From: Paenibacillus sp. Root52
GTDB lineage: Bacteria; Bacillota; Bacilli; Paenibacillales; Paenibacillaceae
Length of the DNA: 64,000 nucleotides
Direction of reading: 5' to 3'
Assembly (NCBI RefSeq): GCF_001426865.1
Contig: NZ_LMFO01000001.1
Location: 1-64,000, forward strand
The notes under the pieces were generated by a model. It did not search any database and was not told where the DNA came from. It worked only from the letters and a program-made list of their open reading frames with translations. The translations under genes and the position numbers were made by a program. Positions 8,218 to 16,705 of the stretch are shown in pieces; position 1 is the first letter of the stretch, and every line of letters starts with the position of its first letter.

Positions 8218-8284
8218 CCAGATTTTACAAGTTGCCGCTTGCTAATCTGGAATTTATTGCTCTCTGATACTAGAGGGCTTTTTT
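8218..8284 (+). ncRNA. Candidate small RNA (two hairpins, terminator-ended)
   Basis: The region has promoter-like boxes just upstream. Stem 1 is CCAGATT (8218-8224) with AATCTGG (8244-8250), extended by an inner CAAG/CTTG pair. A second 8-bp hairpin (8259-8278) is followed by six T residues. It contains no open reading frame of note. This layout of promoter, hairpin and intrinsic terminator in about 67 nt is that of a free-standing small RNA. An attenuated leader of the AAA ATPase gene is the alternative. No known RNA family is recognised. Confidence 0.45.
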
Positions 8285-8523
8285 GCGTTACACACAACGA
8301 TGCATATTTAGAATAGCAAATAATGTCTCGGCTTGCAACAGGACAAGACTACTTGGGTGCTTTTTATCCCGAAAATCTCTATAGTGTTGGCAAAAAGGAG
8401 TTTGTGTGATATCTTTTAATAGTAATTATTACGAATAAAAAACAAGCAACGGATCATACTTATTTATAGATCATCAACAATTAATGAATACTACTTGATT
8501 AGCGTTGAAGGAGAGTTAGCGTA
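8285..8523. other. Intergenic region before the AAA ATPase gene
   Basis: AT-rich DNA, with no coding signal on either strand and no clear hairpin. It presumably holds the ATPase promoter, but no convincing -35/-10 pair stands out. Confidence 0.4.
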
Positions 8524-9336
8524 ATGAGTAAAACCAATCATATAAATCGTATCCCACGAGCAAAAGGTATTGATATGGCTGCATTCTATTCACCCAAGGA
8601 ATGTGCACGTAAAGCCAAACATATTGTATTTTCGGCAGAGAACGAACGCATCATTGAAGAGTTTCTAACGATTCTCGGGATGAAGGATCGTTTTGCAGAA
8701 CACGAGGTTCCGATTCCGAATAAATTAGTCATGTTTGGGCCGCCAGGCACAGGTAAAACGTTAACCGCATCGTATGTAGCAGATCGTCTGAACTTGCCGT
8801 TAGTGCTTGTACGTCTGGATGCGATCATTCATAGTCACCTCGGGGAAACGAGTACCAATGTGCGTAAATTGTTTGAATATGCGAGAGTGAATCCTTGCGT
8901 GCTCTTCTTGGATGAGTTCGATGCGATTGCGCGCACAAGAGAAAGTAACGATGAGGTTAAAGAGATGGCTAGAGTTGTGAATACGTTGTTGCAATGCCTA
9001 GATGAGTTCGAAGGAGACAGTATATGTATTGCTGCAACCAACCTCGAAACACAATTGGATCATGCGATCTGGCGCAGGTTTGATACCAAAATGAATTACG
9101 CTATGCCAGATGTTCAGAGCAGGCAACTCTATATCAGCAAACTGGTTGGTCAGTTTGAACACCAGGCTGATGTGCAACATTATATGTGTCAGCGGTTAGA
9201 AGGATGCAGCTTCGCCGATGTGGAGCAGATTATACTCAAAGCCAAAAGAAAAGCGATTATAACGAGCAGCCCTCTGCACGAGCAATTGATCTCAGATGCC
9301 TATGATGAATATATGCCACGGTTACTAGGAACCTAA
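8524..9336 (+). CDS. AAA family ATPase (orphan)
   Basis: A 270-residue single AAA module. Walker A is GPPGTGKT near residue 77, Walker B is VLFLDEFDAIA near residue 132, sensor 1 is AATN near residue 177, and the arginine finger is RRFD near residue 188. A small helical lid follows. There is no protease, membrane or N-terminal substrate domain, so it resembles the SpoVK/Ycf46/FtsH-type ATPase core alone. It is monocistronic, with its own ribosome site (AAGGAGAG) and a terminator. Some such ATPases pair with an S8 peptidase, but none is adjacent. The role is unknown. Confidence 0.85.
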   Translation: MSKTNHINRIPRAKGIDMAAFYSPKECARKAKHIVFSAENERIIEEFLTILGMKDRFAEHEVPIPNKLVMFGPPGTGKTLTASYVADRLNLPLVLVRLDAIIHSHLGETSTNVRKLFEYARVNPCVLFLDEFDAIARTRESNDEVKEMARVVNTLLQCLDEFEGDSICIAATNLETQLDHAIWRRFDTKMNYAMPDVQSRQLYISKLVGQFEHQADVQHYMCQRLEGCSFADVEQIILKAKRKAIITSSPLHEQLISDAYDEYMPRLLGT

Positions 9337-9457
9337 TGTATAGACTTCGATCAGACGTTAGAAATAAACGGACAATAGGTAGTTATAATTGAAAATGAGA
9401 ATGAAATTAATATTGAGAATAAGATTAAGGATTTCAACTTATCTCGTGTATGAAATG

Positions 9458-9497
9458 AAAAAAGGAACAATCTGGCGATAGGCCAGTTGTTCCTTTT
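9458..9497. terminator. Bidirectional terminator between the AAA ATPase and uppP
   Basis: A long stem flanked by A and T runs (AAAAAGGAACAA pairing with TTGTTCCTTTTT, plus an inner TGGC/GGCCA part) separates two convergent genes. Confidence 0.88.
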
Positions 9498-9509
9498 TGG
9501 TGTTTGTTT

Positions 9510-10322
9510 TTATAAAAAGATAAGCAATAATGTCCCGGCTGCAAAACAGTAATATGAGAAATATTTGAGGTTACCTTTCGCCATAATTCCCATAAACCAT
9601 CTCATGGAGAAATAGGTGACGAAAAGGGTTGTAATGAATGCAATTAGATAAGGAATGGCGAGTTGCCCCCGGTTTGGATCGTTGGCGATGTCAGATACAC
9701 CCAGGATGAGTCCGCCGATACTAATTGGGATATAGAGCATAAACGAGAACTTTAAGGCGGTTTCCTGTTTCATCCCAACAGCAATGGAAGCAATAACCGT
9801 AGCACCAGAACGGCTTATGCCTGGAATGAGCGCAACGGCCTGAGCAAGACCAACCAACAGTGCATCCTTAGTGGAGAGATCCCCGTCCTGCTTGCGTCCA
9901 CGAAGATTACGAATCAGCCAGAGGGCAACCCCAGTAATTAATAGCGCGATGGCAACAGTGTATACGGACGAGAAAATTTCTTCGATCTGGTCTTTAAACA
10001 GAACTGCAGCGATAGCAGCAGGAACTGTACCGATGACTATGTATAAGCAAAACATAAAGTCTGCTTTATATTCTTGTTTTCGCGTTCGCAGATATCCTAA
10101 TGCACCGATAATTAGTTTTTTAATATCTTCACGGAAAATAAAAACAATCGCGAGTAAAGACGCCGTGTTGGTCAGAATCTCAAAGGACAAACCGTTCTGC
10201 TTCAACCCCATAAGTCGTTGGGCAATGATTAGATGTCCACTAGAGGAAACCGGAATCGGCTCTGTCGCACCTTGTACGATCCCTAATAATAAATACTTTA
10301 ACCACAATATAATGTCTTCCAT
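9510..10322 (-). CDS. uppP: Undecaprenyl-diphosphatase (UppP/BacA)
   Basis: A 270-residue integral membrane phosphatase that recycles undecaprenyl pyrophosphate for cell wall synthesis and can give bacitracin resistance. Motif 1 reads [13 protein letters not shown], with the catalytic Glu and the SSSGH part near residues 21-30. Motif 2 is PGISRSGAT near residue 160. The usual Phe-Leu after TE is Pro-Ile here. The start [10 protein letters not shown] is chosen because AAGGAGG lies a few nt upstream; an upstream in-frame ATG would put that site inside the gene. Confidence 0.93.
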   Translation of the reverse strand: MEDIILWLKYLLLGIVQGATEPIPVSSSGHLIIAQRLMGLKQNGLSFEILTNTASLLAIVFIFREDIKKLIIGALGYLRTRKQEYKADFMFCLYIVIGTVPAAIAAVLFKDQIEEIFSSVYTVAIALLITGVALWLIRNLRGRKQDGDLSTKDALLVGLAQAVALIPGISRSGATVIASIAVGMKQETALKFSFMLYIPISIGGLILGVSDIANDPNRGQLAIPYLIAFITTLFVTYFSMRWFMGIMAKGNLKYFSYYCFAAGTLLLIFL

Positions 10323-10584
10323 CTTGTCCTCCTTGAATATACGTATCATTGGAGATGCCAATGATCATTTCTTTTTCTCTTATAAGGTATCCTACTCTAT
10401 TGATGATAGTGGTTTAGCTTACTGACTTGCAAGTTTCAATTTCGTAAGAAGTTGAAAATAAAATCATTCACACGTGTACGTAATGGGGTGTAATGGGCTG
10501 TTTACGCCCGAACCATGACCTCGCTCAATGTTGAAGTCATGGGGATGCCTCGTTACTTTAAGACATATGAAATATGCTTGTAAG
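10323..10584. other. Intergenic region between uppP and the siderophore-binding gene
   Basis: It holds two small hairpins, GGGC/GCCC (10495-10509) and CCATGAC/GTCATGG (10513-10542), neither followed by a T run. No coding sequence or known riboswitch is recognised. The uppP promoter presumably lies here. Confidence 0.4.
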
Positions 10585-10622
10585 TTGTTTCATAGCATGA
10601 TAGTATTTGATAATGATTATCA
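10585..10622 (+). promoter_or_regulatory. Fur-controlled promoter of the siderophore-binding gene
   Basis: TTGTTT (10585-10590) and GATAAT (10609-10614) are 18 bp apart. A perfect Fur box, TGATAATGATTATCA, spans 10608-10622 over the -10 element. The gene's TTG start follows 26 bp later. Confidence 0.88.
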
Positions 10623-10647
10623 ATATCAAATACGAGGTGAATTTATT

Positions 10648-11670
10648 TTGCGTAAAGGGAAAACTTCTATATGGCTAATGATGGCACTTGCAGTACTGCT
10701 CATACTAAGTGCGTGCGGACAATCTGTAGCCACTAATGCTTCAACAGATGAGGACATTAACGTAGCAGCAGAGTCAGAAACGAAGACAGATCAGGATGCA
10801 ACGTCAGCTGGCTCTGCAACTGCAGAAGAGGAGTTAGTCACATTCCAATCCGATGCAGGAGAAGTTCAGGTGCCTAAAGATCCGAAACGAATTATTGACT
10901 TAACTGCGTTCACAACTGGTTATTTTGTTGCTCTGGATGCTCCAATTGTTGGGGCTTTAACCGGTGCAATGAACAATAAGTATATCAAGGATCAACTGAC
11001 AGCAGCAGGAGTTACTGATCTGGGTGAAGTGCCCACACCTGAGCAATTGGTTAGTTTAAAACCTGATTTATTTATCGTATACACAGGTACAGAGGGAATT
11101 GATCAATTGTCACTCATTGCACCTGTAGTACAGCTTGAATATGGTAAACGTCCTTTCAGAGAACTGTTACTGGAATTAGGCAAGCTGACCAATAGAGAAG
11201 ACAAAGCACAAGCTTGGATAAGCAATTGGGAAAAGCAGGTTAATGAGTTAAAGCCTAAAGTGAAAGAGGCTGTAGGTGACCGTACCGTTTCCATCCTGAA
11301 CCCTTATGACAAAGGATTATATGTCTTCGGTCATAATTACGGCCGTGGTGGTGAAATCATCTATGGCGAGTTTGGGCTCAAAGCACCAACCAAGGCTCAG
11401 ACGGAAGCAATCGACAGTGGAACAGGATGGGCTTCCATCTCCATGGAGGTTTTACCTGAATATGCGGGAGATATTATCTTCACTAGCCCATGGTCTGGTG
11501 ATACAAATGATGCTTCGAAAGTCTACGAGCACAACCTATGGAAGAGCCTTCCTGCAGTTAAAGCGAATCATGTGTTCCAACTTGATCCTACCTCGGATAC
11601 ATACAATGATCCGGTAACGCTGGAGGGCCAACTGAAGTTTATCTCTGACAGCCTATTGTCAGCGAAGTAA
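10648..11670 (+). CDS. Iron-siderophore ABC transporter substrate-binding lipoprotein
   Basis: A 340-residue FeuA/FhuD-like class III binding protein. The TTG start is chosen because GAGGTGA lies 7 nt upstream and it places a lipoprotein signal at the N-terminus (hydrophobic stretch ending LSACG). An acidic Ser/Thr linker follows. The periplasmic-binding fold begins with VPKDPKRIIDLTAFTTGY and includes LVSLKPDLFIVY. It delivers ferric siderophore to a membrane permease. No permease or ATPase gene is adjacent, so it must use a distant transporter. A perfect Fur box indicates induction by iron limitation. Confidence 0.92.
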   Translation: MRKGKTSIWLMMALAVLLILSACGQSVATNASTDEDINVAAESETKTDQDATSAGSATAEEELVTFQSDAGEVQVPKDPKRIIDLTAFTTGYFVALDAPIVGALTGAMNNKYIKDQLTAAGVTDLGEVPTPEQLVSLKPDLFIVYTGTEGIDQLSLIAPVVQLEYGKRPFRELLLELGKLTNREDKAQAWISNWEKQVNELKPKVKEAVGDRTVSILNPYDKGLYVFGHNYGRGGEIIYGEFGLKAPTKAQTEAIDSGTGWASISMEVLPEYAGDIIFTSPWSGDTNDASKVYEHNLWKSLPAVKANHVFQLDPTSDTYNDPVTLEGQLKFISDSLLSAK

Positions 11671-11701
11671 TCTGCAGAAGAAATAAATAAAGGATACAAA
11701 T

Positions 11702-11742
11702 AAAAATAAGACTTCCGTCTAAGTCACGGAGGTCTTATTTTT
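11702..11742 (+). terminator. Terminator of the siderophore-binding gene
   Basis: A long A/T-flanked stem (AAAAATAAGAC pairing with GTCTTATTTTT, inner TCCGT/ACGGA) lies just downstream of the stop codon. Confidence 0.88.
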
Positions 11743-11873
11743 ATATGTGTAATAGGAGTTGAGCTGAATGATAGACTGCAAATGAACTAGTAATGGATAG
11801 AAGTTGAAGGTATTAGATGTTAGTGTTACTTCACAGGTTAAGTCGACAGTAATAGAAGTTAGCTAAACAGGTG

Positions 11874-12284
11874 TTAATTGGTGATGGGGTTACCATTATT
11901 CGCTTTGTGTATTTCTTCTGTTCCCGCATTCAGTGCACACTCATAATACGCGCATTTATGATCGATCACTTCCATCGTCTTCTGTAGCTCCGCAATCTGA
12001 GCTTCCACGCTAGCTCTGCGCTCCATAAACATTTCGTGTCTTTGTTTCAACGTGGAGTCCCCTTCAGAGCACCAGGCAATGAAGTCCTTGATATCTTTGA
12101 TGGGCATCCCGGTTGCTTTGAGACATTGAATAATCTTTAGAAAATCAATGTCTGATTCTTTGAATAGCCGAGTTCCACTAGAAGTTCGTTCAACAAAAGG
12201 CATGAGTCCTTCTCGATCGTAGTAGCGCAATGTATATACAGTAAGGTCTAATTTTTTGGCTACCTCGCCAATCGAATATGTCAT
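11874..12284 (-). CDS. adhR: MerR family regulator, AdhR/NmlR-like
   Basis: A 136-residue MerR protein: helix-turn-helix YSIGEVAKKLDLTVYTLRYYD at the N-terminus, then a coiled-coil dimer helix. A cysteine in FLKIIQCLKATGMPI (residue 54) matches the single Cys by which AdhR of Bacillus subtilis senses aldehydes (recalled). The start MTYSIGEV is preferred over an ATG 21 nt upstream because it begins at the family N-terminus and the predicted transcript starts near 12300. It is divergent from a zinc alcohol dehydrogenase. Each promoter carries nearly the same 18-bp dyad. Confidence 0.88.
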   Translation of the reverse strand: MTYSIGEVAKKLDLTVYTLRYYDREGLMPFVERTSSGTRLFKESDIDFLKIIQCLKATGMPIKDIKDFIAWCSEGDSTLKQRHEMFMERRASVEAQIAELQKTMEVIDHKCAYYECALNAGTEEIHKANNGNPITN

Positions 12285-12307
12285 GTATATGATGTTCCTT
12301 TCCATTA

Positions 12308-12338
12308 AGGATAGACTTAGAGTTAACTATAGGATTGA
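12308..12338 (-). promoter_or_regulatory. AdhR promoter with MerR-type dyad
   Basis: On the minus strand TCAATC (12333-12338) and TATCCT (12308-12313) are 19 bp apart, the long spacer typical of MerR-activated promoters. The dyad CTTAGAGTTAACTATAGG (12316-12333, plus strand) lies in the spacer and suggests autoregulation. Confidence 0.65.
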
Positions 12339-12402
12339 TCCGAGTGAATACTACCATGTTCTACGATTAGATGTCAAAGTTGGGTTTAAATAAAAAAAGT
12401 AT

Positions 12403-12433
12403 TTGACCTAGAGTTAACTGTAGGGGGTACGAT
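12403..12433 (+). promoter_or_regulatory. AdhA promoter with MerR-type dyad
   Basis: TTGACC (12403-12408) and TACGAT (12428-12433) are spaced 19 bp. The dyad CCTAGAGTTAACTGTAGG (12407-12424) occupies the spacer and matches the AdhR-promoter dyad at 16 of 18 positions. A suboptimal 19-bp spacer that the regulator untwists is the known MerR mechanism. Confidence 0.78.
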
Positions 12434-12469
12434 AATGCTGTATTCGAAATGAATAGGAGGTTTTTTACA

Positions 12470-13510
12470 TTGATTATAGCTAAAGCGAGAGCAGTTGACG
12501 GACCAGACCAACAATTTCGAAGTGCCGAAATCAAACGACGGGATCTTGATACCAGTGATGTACTGATCGAGATTAAATATGCGGGCATTTGCCATTCTGA
12601 CATTCATACTGCACACGGTGACTGGGGTCCTGTGAACTATCCACTCGTTCCTGGACACGAGATTGCTGGCATTGTAACGGATGTAGGTACAGGTGTATCC
12701 AAATATAAAGTAGGCGACCGCGTAGGTGTTGGATGTATGGTGGATTCTTGTGGCGAGTGTGACAATTGCCGCAAAGGTGAAGAGCAATACTGTCTCAAAG
12801 GAAATATTCAGACCTATGCTGGGGTAGACAAATATGGTGAGCCTACGCAAGGTGGTTATTCTACACATATCGTTGTAACCGAGAACTTCGTTGTTCGAAT
12901 CCCTGATAACATTACGCTTGATGCCGCTGCACCATTGCTGTGCGCAGGTATTACGACGTATTCACCACTACATCACTGGGGAGCTGGCCCAGGCAAAAAA
13001 GTAGCGGTTGTAGGTATGGGTGGACTTGGTCATATGGCAGTTAAAATTGCACACGCGATGGGTGCGGAAGTTACCGTATTATCCCAATCACTAAGCAAAA
13101 AAGAAGACGGCTTGCAATTTGGCGCTGCCCATTATTATGCGACAAGTGAACCGGAAACGTTTGAGAAACTAGCGGGTTCCTTTGACCTGATGATTAATAC
13201 AGTAAGTGCCAGTATTGACATTAATGCATACCTGTCTCTGCTCACGCTGGATGGTACAATCGTTAACGTTGGTGCGCCAGCAGAACCATTGCCCGTACAA
13301 GTATTTTCACTTATTGGTCACCGTCGTTCGTTCGCGGGTTCAATGATTGGTGGTATTCGTGAGACACAGGAAATGCTCGACTTCTGTGCAGAACATAATA
13401 TCGCTCCGAACATTGAAGTTATTTCAGCTGACCAGATTGACGAAGCTTACAAACGTGTACTGGCTTCAGATGTGAAATATCGCTTTGTTATTGATACGAG
13501 CACGATTTAA
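12470..13510 (+). CDS. adhA: Zinc-dependent alcohol dehydrogenase (AdhA, cinnamyl-type)
   Basis: A 346-residue medium-chain dehydrogenase. Catalytic zinc ligands are seen in [16 protein letters not shown] and GHE. Structural zinc cysteines are in [15 protein letters not shown], and the NAD(P) fold is [15 protein letters not shown]. It most likely reduces toxic aldehydes with NADPH. A TTG start is chosen because AGGAGG lies 9 nt upstream, whereas the earlier in-frame ATG precedes that site. The divergent MerR regulator and the 19-bp-spacer promoter suggest induction by aldehyde or thiol stress. Confidence 0.92.
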   Translation: MIIAKARAVDGPDQQFRSAEIKRRDLDTSDVLIEIKYAGICHSDIHTAHGDWGPVNYPLVPGHEIAGIVTDVGTGVSKYKVGDRVGVGCMVDSCGECDNCRKGEEQYCLKGNIQTYAGVDKYGEPTQGGYSTHIVVTENFVVRIPDNITLDAAAPLLCAGITTYSPLHHWGAGPGKKVAVVGMGGLGHMAVKIAHAMGAEVTVLSQSLSKKEDGLQFGAAHYYATSEPETFEKLAGSFDLMINTVSASIDINAYLSLLTLDGTIVNVGAPAEPLPVQVFSLIGHRRSFAGSMIGGIRETQEMLDFCAEHNIAPNIEVISADQIDEAYKRVLASDVKYRFVIDTSTI

Positions 13511-13847
13511 TAGAATCCATTCGATAATAACTACCTAATCGTCATTGATTAGCGCACGTATATTAGCACGTAATAGAGCAGGTATACTAAAAAGCAGATA
13601 ACCTTCGTGGTTACTGCTTTTTTTGCTCTCTTTGCTTGTACAAGTATGTAACTGTGTTTGCTATTAGGGACTGTGTTGGCAAATGCTATTCATTAGTTCG
13701 ATTGAACGCAGTGATGCATCAGGTTGTTTAGTTGCTTGAGACATGGATTATACTAAAAGCAGCAGTAATGGTGCGTTTTGATTAAAAGGTAATTAGAAAC
13801 TCCGTATTCATGATAGAATGGATTGGAGTAAAAGGGGGAGGAAGATG
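13511..13847. other. Intergenic region after adhA
   Basis: Apart from the adhA terminator near 13590-13624, no open reading frame, hairpin or clear promoter is visible. It leads into the ribosome site of the YdhG-like gene. Confidence 0.4.
13590..13624 (+). terminator. Terminator of adhA
   Basis: A stem of AAAGCAG and TAACC pairing with GGTTA and CTGCTTT (one bulged base) is followed by a run of T. Confidence 0.88.
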
Positions 13848-14219
13848 ATGGAGGCTTTTGCAGAATATTTAGCAAGCATTGATAACCCGGAGCATAAGGA
13901 ACGAACCGAAGAGGTTCTGAAATGGATTACGGAGAAGTTCCCAAGTTTGAAAACCAAAATTGCTTGGAATCAGCCGATGTTTACCGACCATGAGACCTTT
14001 ATTATCGGTTTTAGCGTGTCGAAGCAGCATCTAGCTGTTGCTCCAGAGAAAGTAGTCATTGATCAGTTCTCAGAAGAAATCGTTCAGGCGGGTTATGAGC
14101 ATACCAATCAGCTCATTCGTATGAAGTGGAAACTGCCGATTGATTATTCGTTACTTGAAAGAATCATTGAGTTTAACATTAAAGATAAGGCAGATTGCAC
14201 TACTTTTTGGCGCAAATAG
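13848..14219 (+). CDS. DUF1801 / YdhG-like protein (putative iron chaperone)
   Basis: A 123-residue protein of the YdhG/DUF1801 family: EEVLKWITEKFPSLKTKIAWNQPMF, then IIGFSVSKQHLAVAPE. YdhG (Fra) of B. subtilis is described as a frataxin-like iron chaperone, but many members are uncharacterised. GGGGGAGG lies 6 nt before this ATG and only 3 nt before an adjacent upstream ATG, so the second is chosen. It is monocistronic, with no visible iron-responsive operator. Confidence 0.8.
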   Translation: MEAFAEYLASIDNPEHKERTEEVLKWITEKFPSLKTKIAWNQPMFTDHETFIIGFSVSKQHLAVAPEKVVIDQFSEEIVQAGYEHTNQLIRMKWKLPIDYSLLERIIEFNIKDKADCTTFWRK

Positions 14220-14257
14220 TCAGAGAAGTTAGAGACTTTTGCACAATTCAACCTTAT

Positions 14258-14299
14258 GAAATAAATAAAACGCGCACCGATGGATCATCGGTGCGCGTT
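14258..14299 (-). terminator. Terminator of the two-component system operon
   Basis: A perfect 14-bp GC-rich stem (14269-14299) with a 3-nt loop is followed on the minus strand by a TTTTATTTATTT tail. The tail polarity assigns it to the leftward kinase gene. Confidence 0.85.
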
Positions 14300-14378
14300 G
14301 GTAGCTTGTCACTCGCTTCATTTAGTCCGTAGGTGAGACAAGCAGGTGTTAACTTTTGATGTAACTCTAAATGGATAG

Positions 14379-15842
14379 CTAAGCTTTAACTGGTGAAGGA
14401 TACGTTTGTTCTTTAGTAACATGTTTAGGTATCTTCCAACGTGGCAATCTTAACGTGAACTTACTTCCATTAGGCGTGCTTGAGGCAAGAGACAGTTCAC
14501 CGTTTTGGGCGTTGGCCAGCAGTCTGCTGTAGGTCAGACCGAGACCCAAGCCACGATTTCTACGTTTTTTAATCTCTCCGCGGTAGAAGCGTTCAAATAT
14601 TTTGGATTGATCAGCTTCCGATATACCTGAGCCATAATCCTGTACATCAATGAATAGATGGTCTTCTTCTGCCCGCAATTCAATATCGAATTTGGCCGTT
14701 TGACCCGAAGGAGTAGCTTGAAGCCCATTATTCAGTAAATTAACGATGATTTGCTGAATTCGCAGGGTATCACCAACGGTGTATAGTGGACCTACAGGTG
14801 CATGTAGTTCAACCTCAGGTGTTTTATCTTCGTACGCAATCTTCCACTGATAGATGATCTCGCCAACCAATAACTTCAGATCTGTTCGTTCCTTGCGCAC
14901 AGCAACGCTTCCAGCAGACATGGCATTGTAATCAAGTAGATCTGCAATCATCCGCTCCATACGTTCCGATTCCTTCAAAGCGATATCCAAAAATTCTTTT
15001 CCTTCCTGAGGACTGACCACGTCGTCGCGTACCGCCATAACGAGCCCTTTGATAGAAGTGACAGGTGTCTTCAGTTCATGGCTCACGCCTGCTAATGAAA
15101 GGGTACGCCATTCCTCAAGTTGTCTTAGACGTGTCGCCATATCTCGGAAAGAGCTCACGAGTTCCGTAATCTCACGCTCCCGTGTATTGATATCAAGGCT
15201 CACGTCGTAATTGCCACCACGAATCTGTTCAGCCGCATAAGCAACTTGGCGAATAGGTCGGGACAACTTATTAGATAGCAGATAGATCGTAAACCATCCA
15301 CATAGAATTAATCCGCCCAGAATTAAAAGAACAAGCCACATCGTCTCTGGACCGAATGTAAGAGATTGCTTAGATTGCATCACCCATACTTTTCCAAGGG
15401 ATTGATCGCCTTCATTAATACTAACGGTTACTCCTGCATATTTGTTGTTTCTTGGTTCACGAAAGTCGTCAGACAGTCGATAAAATACCTCTTCTTGTGT
15501 CATTTTAGGCTGAGAAAAGATCAATTGATTGTTGTTATCCAACACCATGACACAGAAATAATGATCTGTATTAAATAGTTTCTCCCTCTTGCTTACCATG
15601 GTGTCTAGATCGGGTGGTACATGAAGCTTATTATTGTCAATAGTCACTCGATCGGCAATCTCCAGCCCTAATAACTCTGCGGTTTTTAGACTTTTCTCAA
15701 TAGAGGTTGTACGAATCCAGTAGAGTGCTCCTGCGACAATTATGGTGAAACCAATGCACAAGATTAGAAAATAACGAAGTGTCCAGTGGGACAAAATGGA
15801 TGTTGAACGTCTCGGCCCTTTCCGTCTCAGTTTGCGATCCAA
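14379..15842 (-). CDS. Sensor histidine kinase (HAMP, HisKA, HATPase)
   Basis: A 487-residue membrane kinase. Transmembrane helices lie near residues 22-44 and 167-190, bracketing an extracellular sensor domain of about 120 residues. HAMP follows at about 190-245, then the phosphoacceptor His255 in AGVSHELKTPV, and the ATPase domain with an N box and DYGSGISEADQSKIFERFYRG. It begins with TTG inside the end of the response regulator gene (16-nt overlap), which ensures coupled synthesis. The signal is not predictable; a YceI-family gene is divergent from the operon. Confidence 0.92.
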   Translation of the reverse strand: MDRKLRRKGPRRSTSILSHWTLRYFLILCIGFTIIVAGALYWIRTTSIEKSLKTAELLGLEIADRVTIDNNKLHVPPDLDTMVSKREKLFNTDHYFCVMVLDNNNQLIFSQPKMTQEEVFYRLSDDFREPRNNKYAGVTVSINEGDQSLGKVWVMQSKQSLTFGPETMWLVLLILGGLILCGWFTIYLLSNKLSRPIRQVAYAAEQIRGGNYDVSLDINTREREITELVSSFRDMATRLRQLEEWRTLSLAGVSHELKTPVTSIKGLVMAVRDDVVSPQEGKEFLDIALKESERMERMIADLLDYNAMSAGSVAVRKERTDLKLLVGEIIYQWKIAYEDKTPEVELHAPVGPLYTVGDTLRIQQIIVNLLNNGLQATPSGQTAKFDIELRAEEDHLFIDVQDYGSGISEADQSKIFERFYRGEIKKRRNRGLGLGLTYSRLLANAQNGELSLASSTPNGSKFTLRLPRWKIPKHVTKEQTYPSPVKA

Positions 15843-16513
15843 AATTGATACCCCATTCCTCGCAACGTCCGAATTTCTCCAGTCTCTGGCAACCAGTGAG
15901 AGAGTGCCTGACGTAGTCGTTTAATTGATAAATCTACAGCACGATCACTGCCATCATAGTCCATGCCCCACACTTGTTCGATCAGATGATCTCTTGTAAA
16001 TGTACGGTTCGGATACTCAGATAGAAATATAAGTAATGATAGGTCGCGTGGTGTGAGTGCAACCTCAGCGCCGTTAAGCAATACTTGCTTGGCAGCGAGA
16101 TCAATAACGAGATTGCCGTAACAGCGTTTATCTTCACCACCCGAAGTATAATGAGGGTTACGTCGCAGTACAGCATTAACTCTGGCAACCACCTCTTCGG
16201 GAACAAATGGTTTGCTCATATAATCGTCAGCACCGGCATTTAATCCGTTAAGACGATCTCGAATGTCATCCAGTGCCGTTAGCATGATCACAGGACAAGC
16301 ACTTTTTTCACGAATAATGCGCAGCAGATCCCATCCGTCCATTCCAGGTAGCATTACATCAAGTAATACAAGGGAAGGATTTACGGATTCAAAAAGGGTA
16401 AGTGCAGTGGAGCCATCTGCTGCATGATGCACCTCGAATTCTGCTTTTCTCAGATAAGCAGCCAGTACCCGGGCAATGGCTTGCTCATCTTCGACGATGA
16501 GTATGGATTTCAA
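15827..16513 (-). CDS. OmpR/PhoB family response regulator
   Basis: A 228-residue regulator: receiver domain with phosphorylated Asp52 (LLDVMLPGMDGWDLL) and conserved Lys (DYMSKPF), then a C-terminal winged helix with RTFTRDHLIEQVWGMDYDGSDRAVDLSIKRLR. The start is TTG with AAAGGAG 10 nt upstream. It is cotranscribed with the kinase. The phospho-regulator probably controls the divergent YceI gene or its own operon, but no clear direct repeat was identified. Confidence 0.93.
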   Translation of the reverse strand: MKSILIVEDEQAIARVLAAYLRKAEFEVHHAADGSTALTLFESVNPSLVLLDVMLPGMDGWDLLRIIREKSACPVIMLTALDDIRDRLNGLNAGADDYMSKPFVPEEVVARVNAVLRRNPHYTSGGEDKRCYGNLVIDLAAKQVLLNGAEVALTPRDLSLLIFLSEYPNRTFTRDHLIEQVWGMDYDGSDRAVDLSIKRLRQALSHWLPETGEIRTLRGMGYQFWIAN

Positions 16514-16705
16514 GAAAAGCGGTCTCCTTTCACTTCAGAAGCTTGTGTACTGATTTTACATGAGCAAGAGCATAATGCCAATCCTGTATTAGAGGATTCA
16601 AAAAAAAATGTAACATGTTCTTGTTTGACTTCTTCCTGACACATTGGGCTGATATTATCCATATCAACAAGTAACCTAACCAATAATGTACTGGAGGAAA
16701 AATAA

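Noticed and set aside
10495..10542. Two hairpins upstream of the siderophore-binding gene, considered as a riboswitch
   Set aside because: They lie upstream of the Fur-controlled promoter, have no T run and match no riboswitch known to me.
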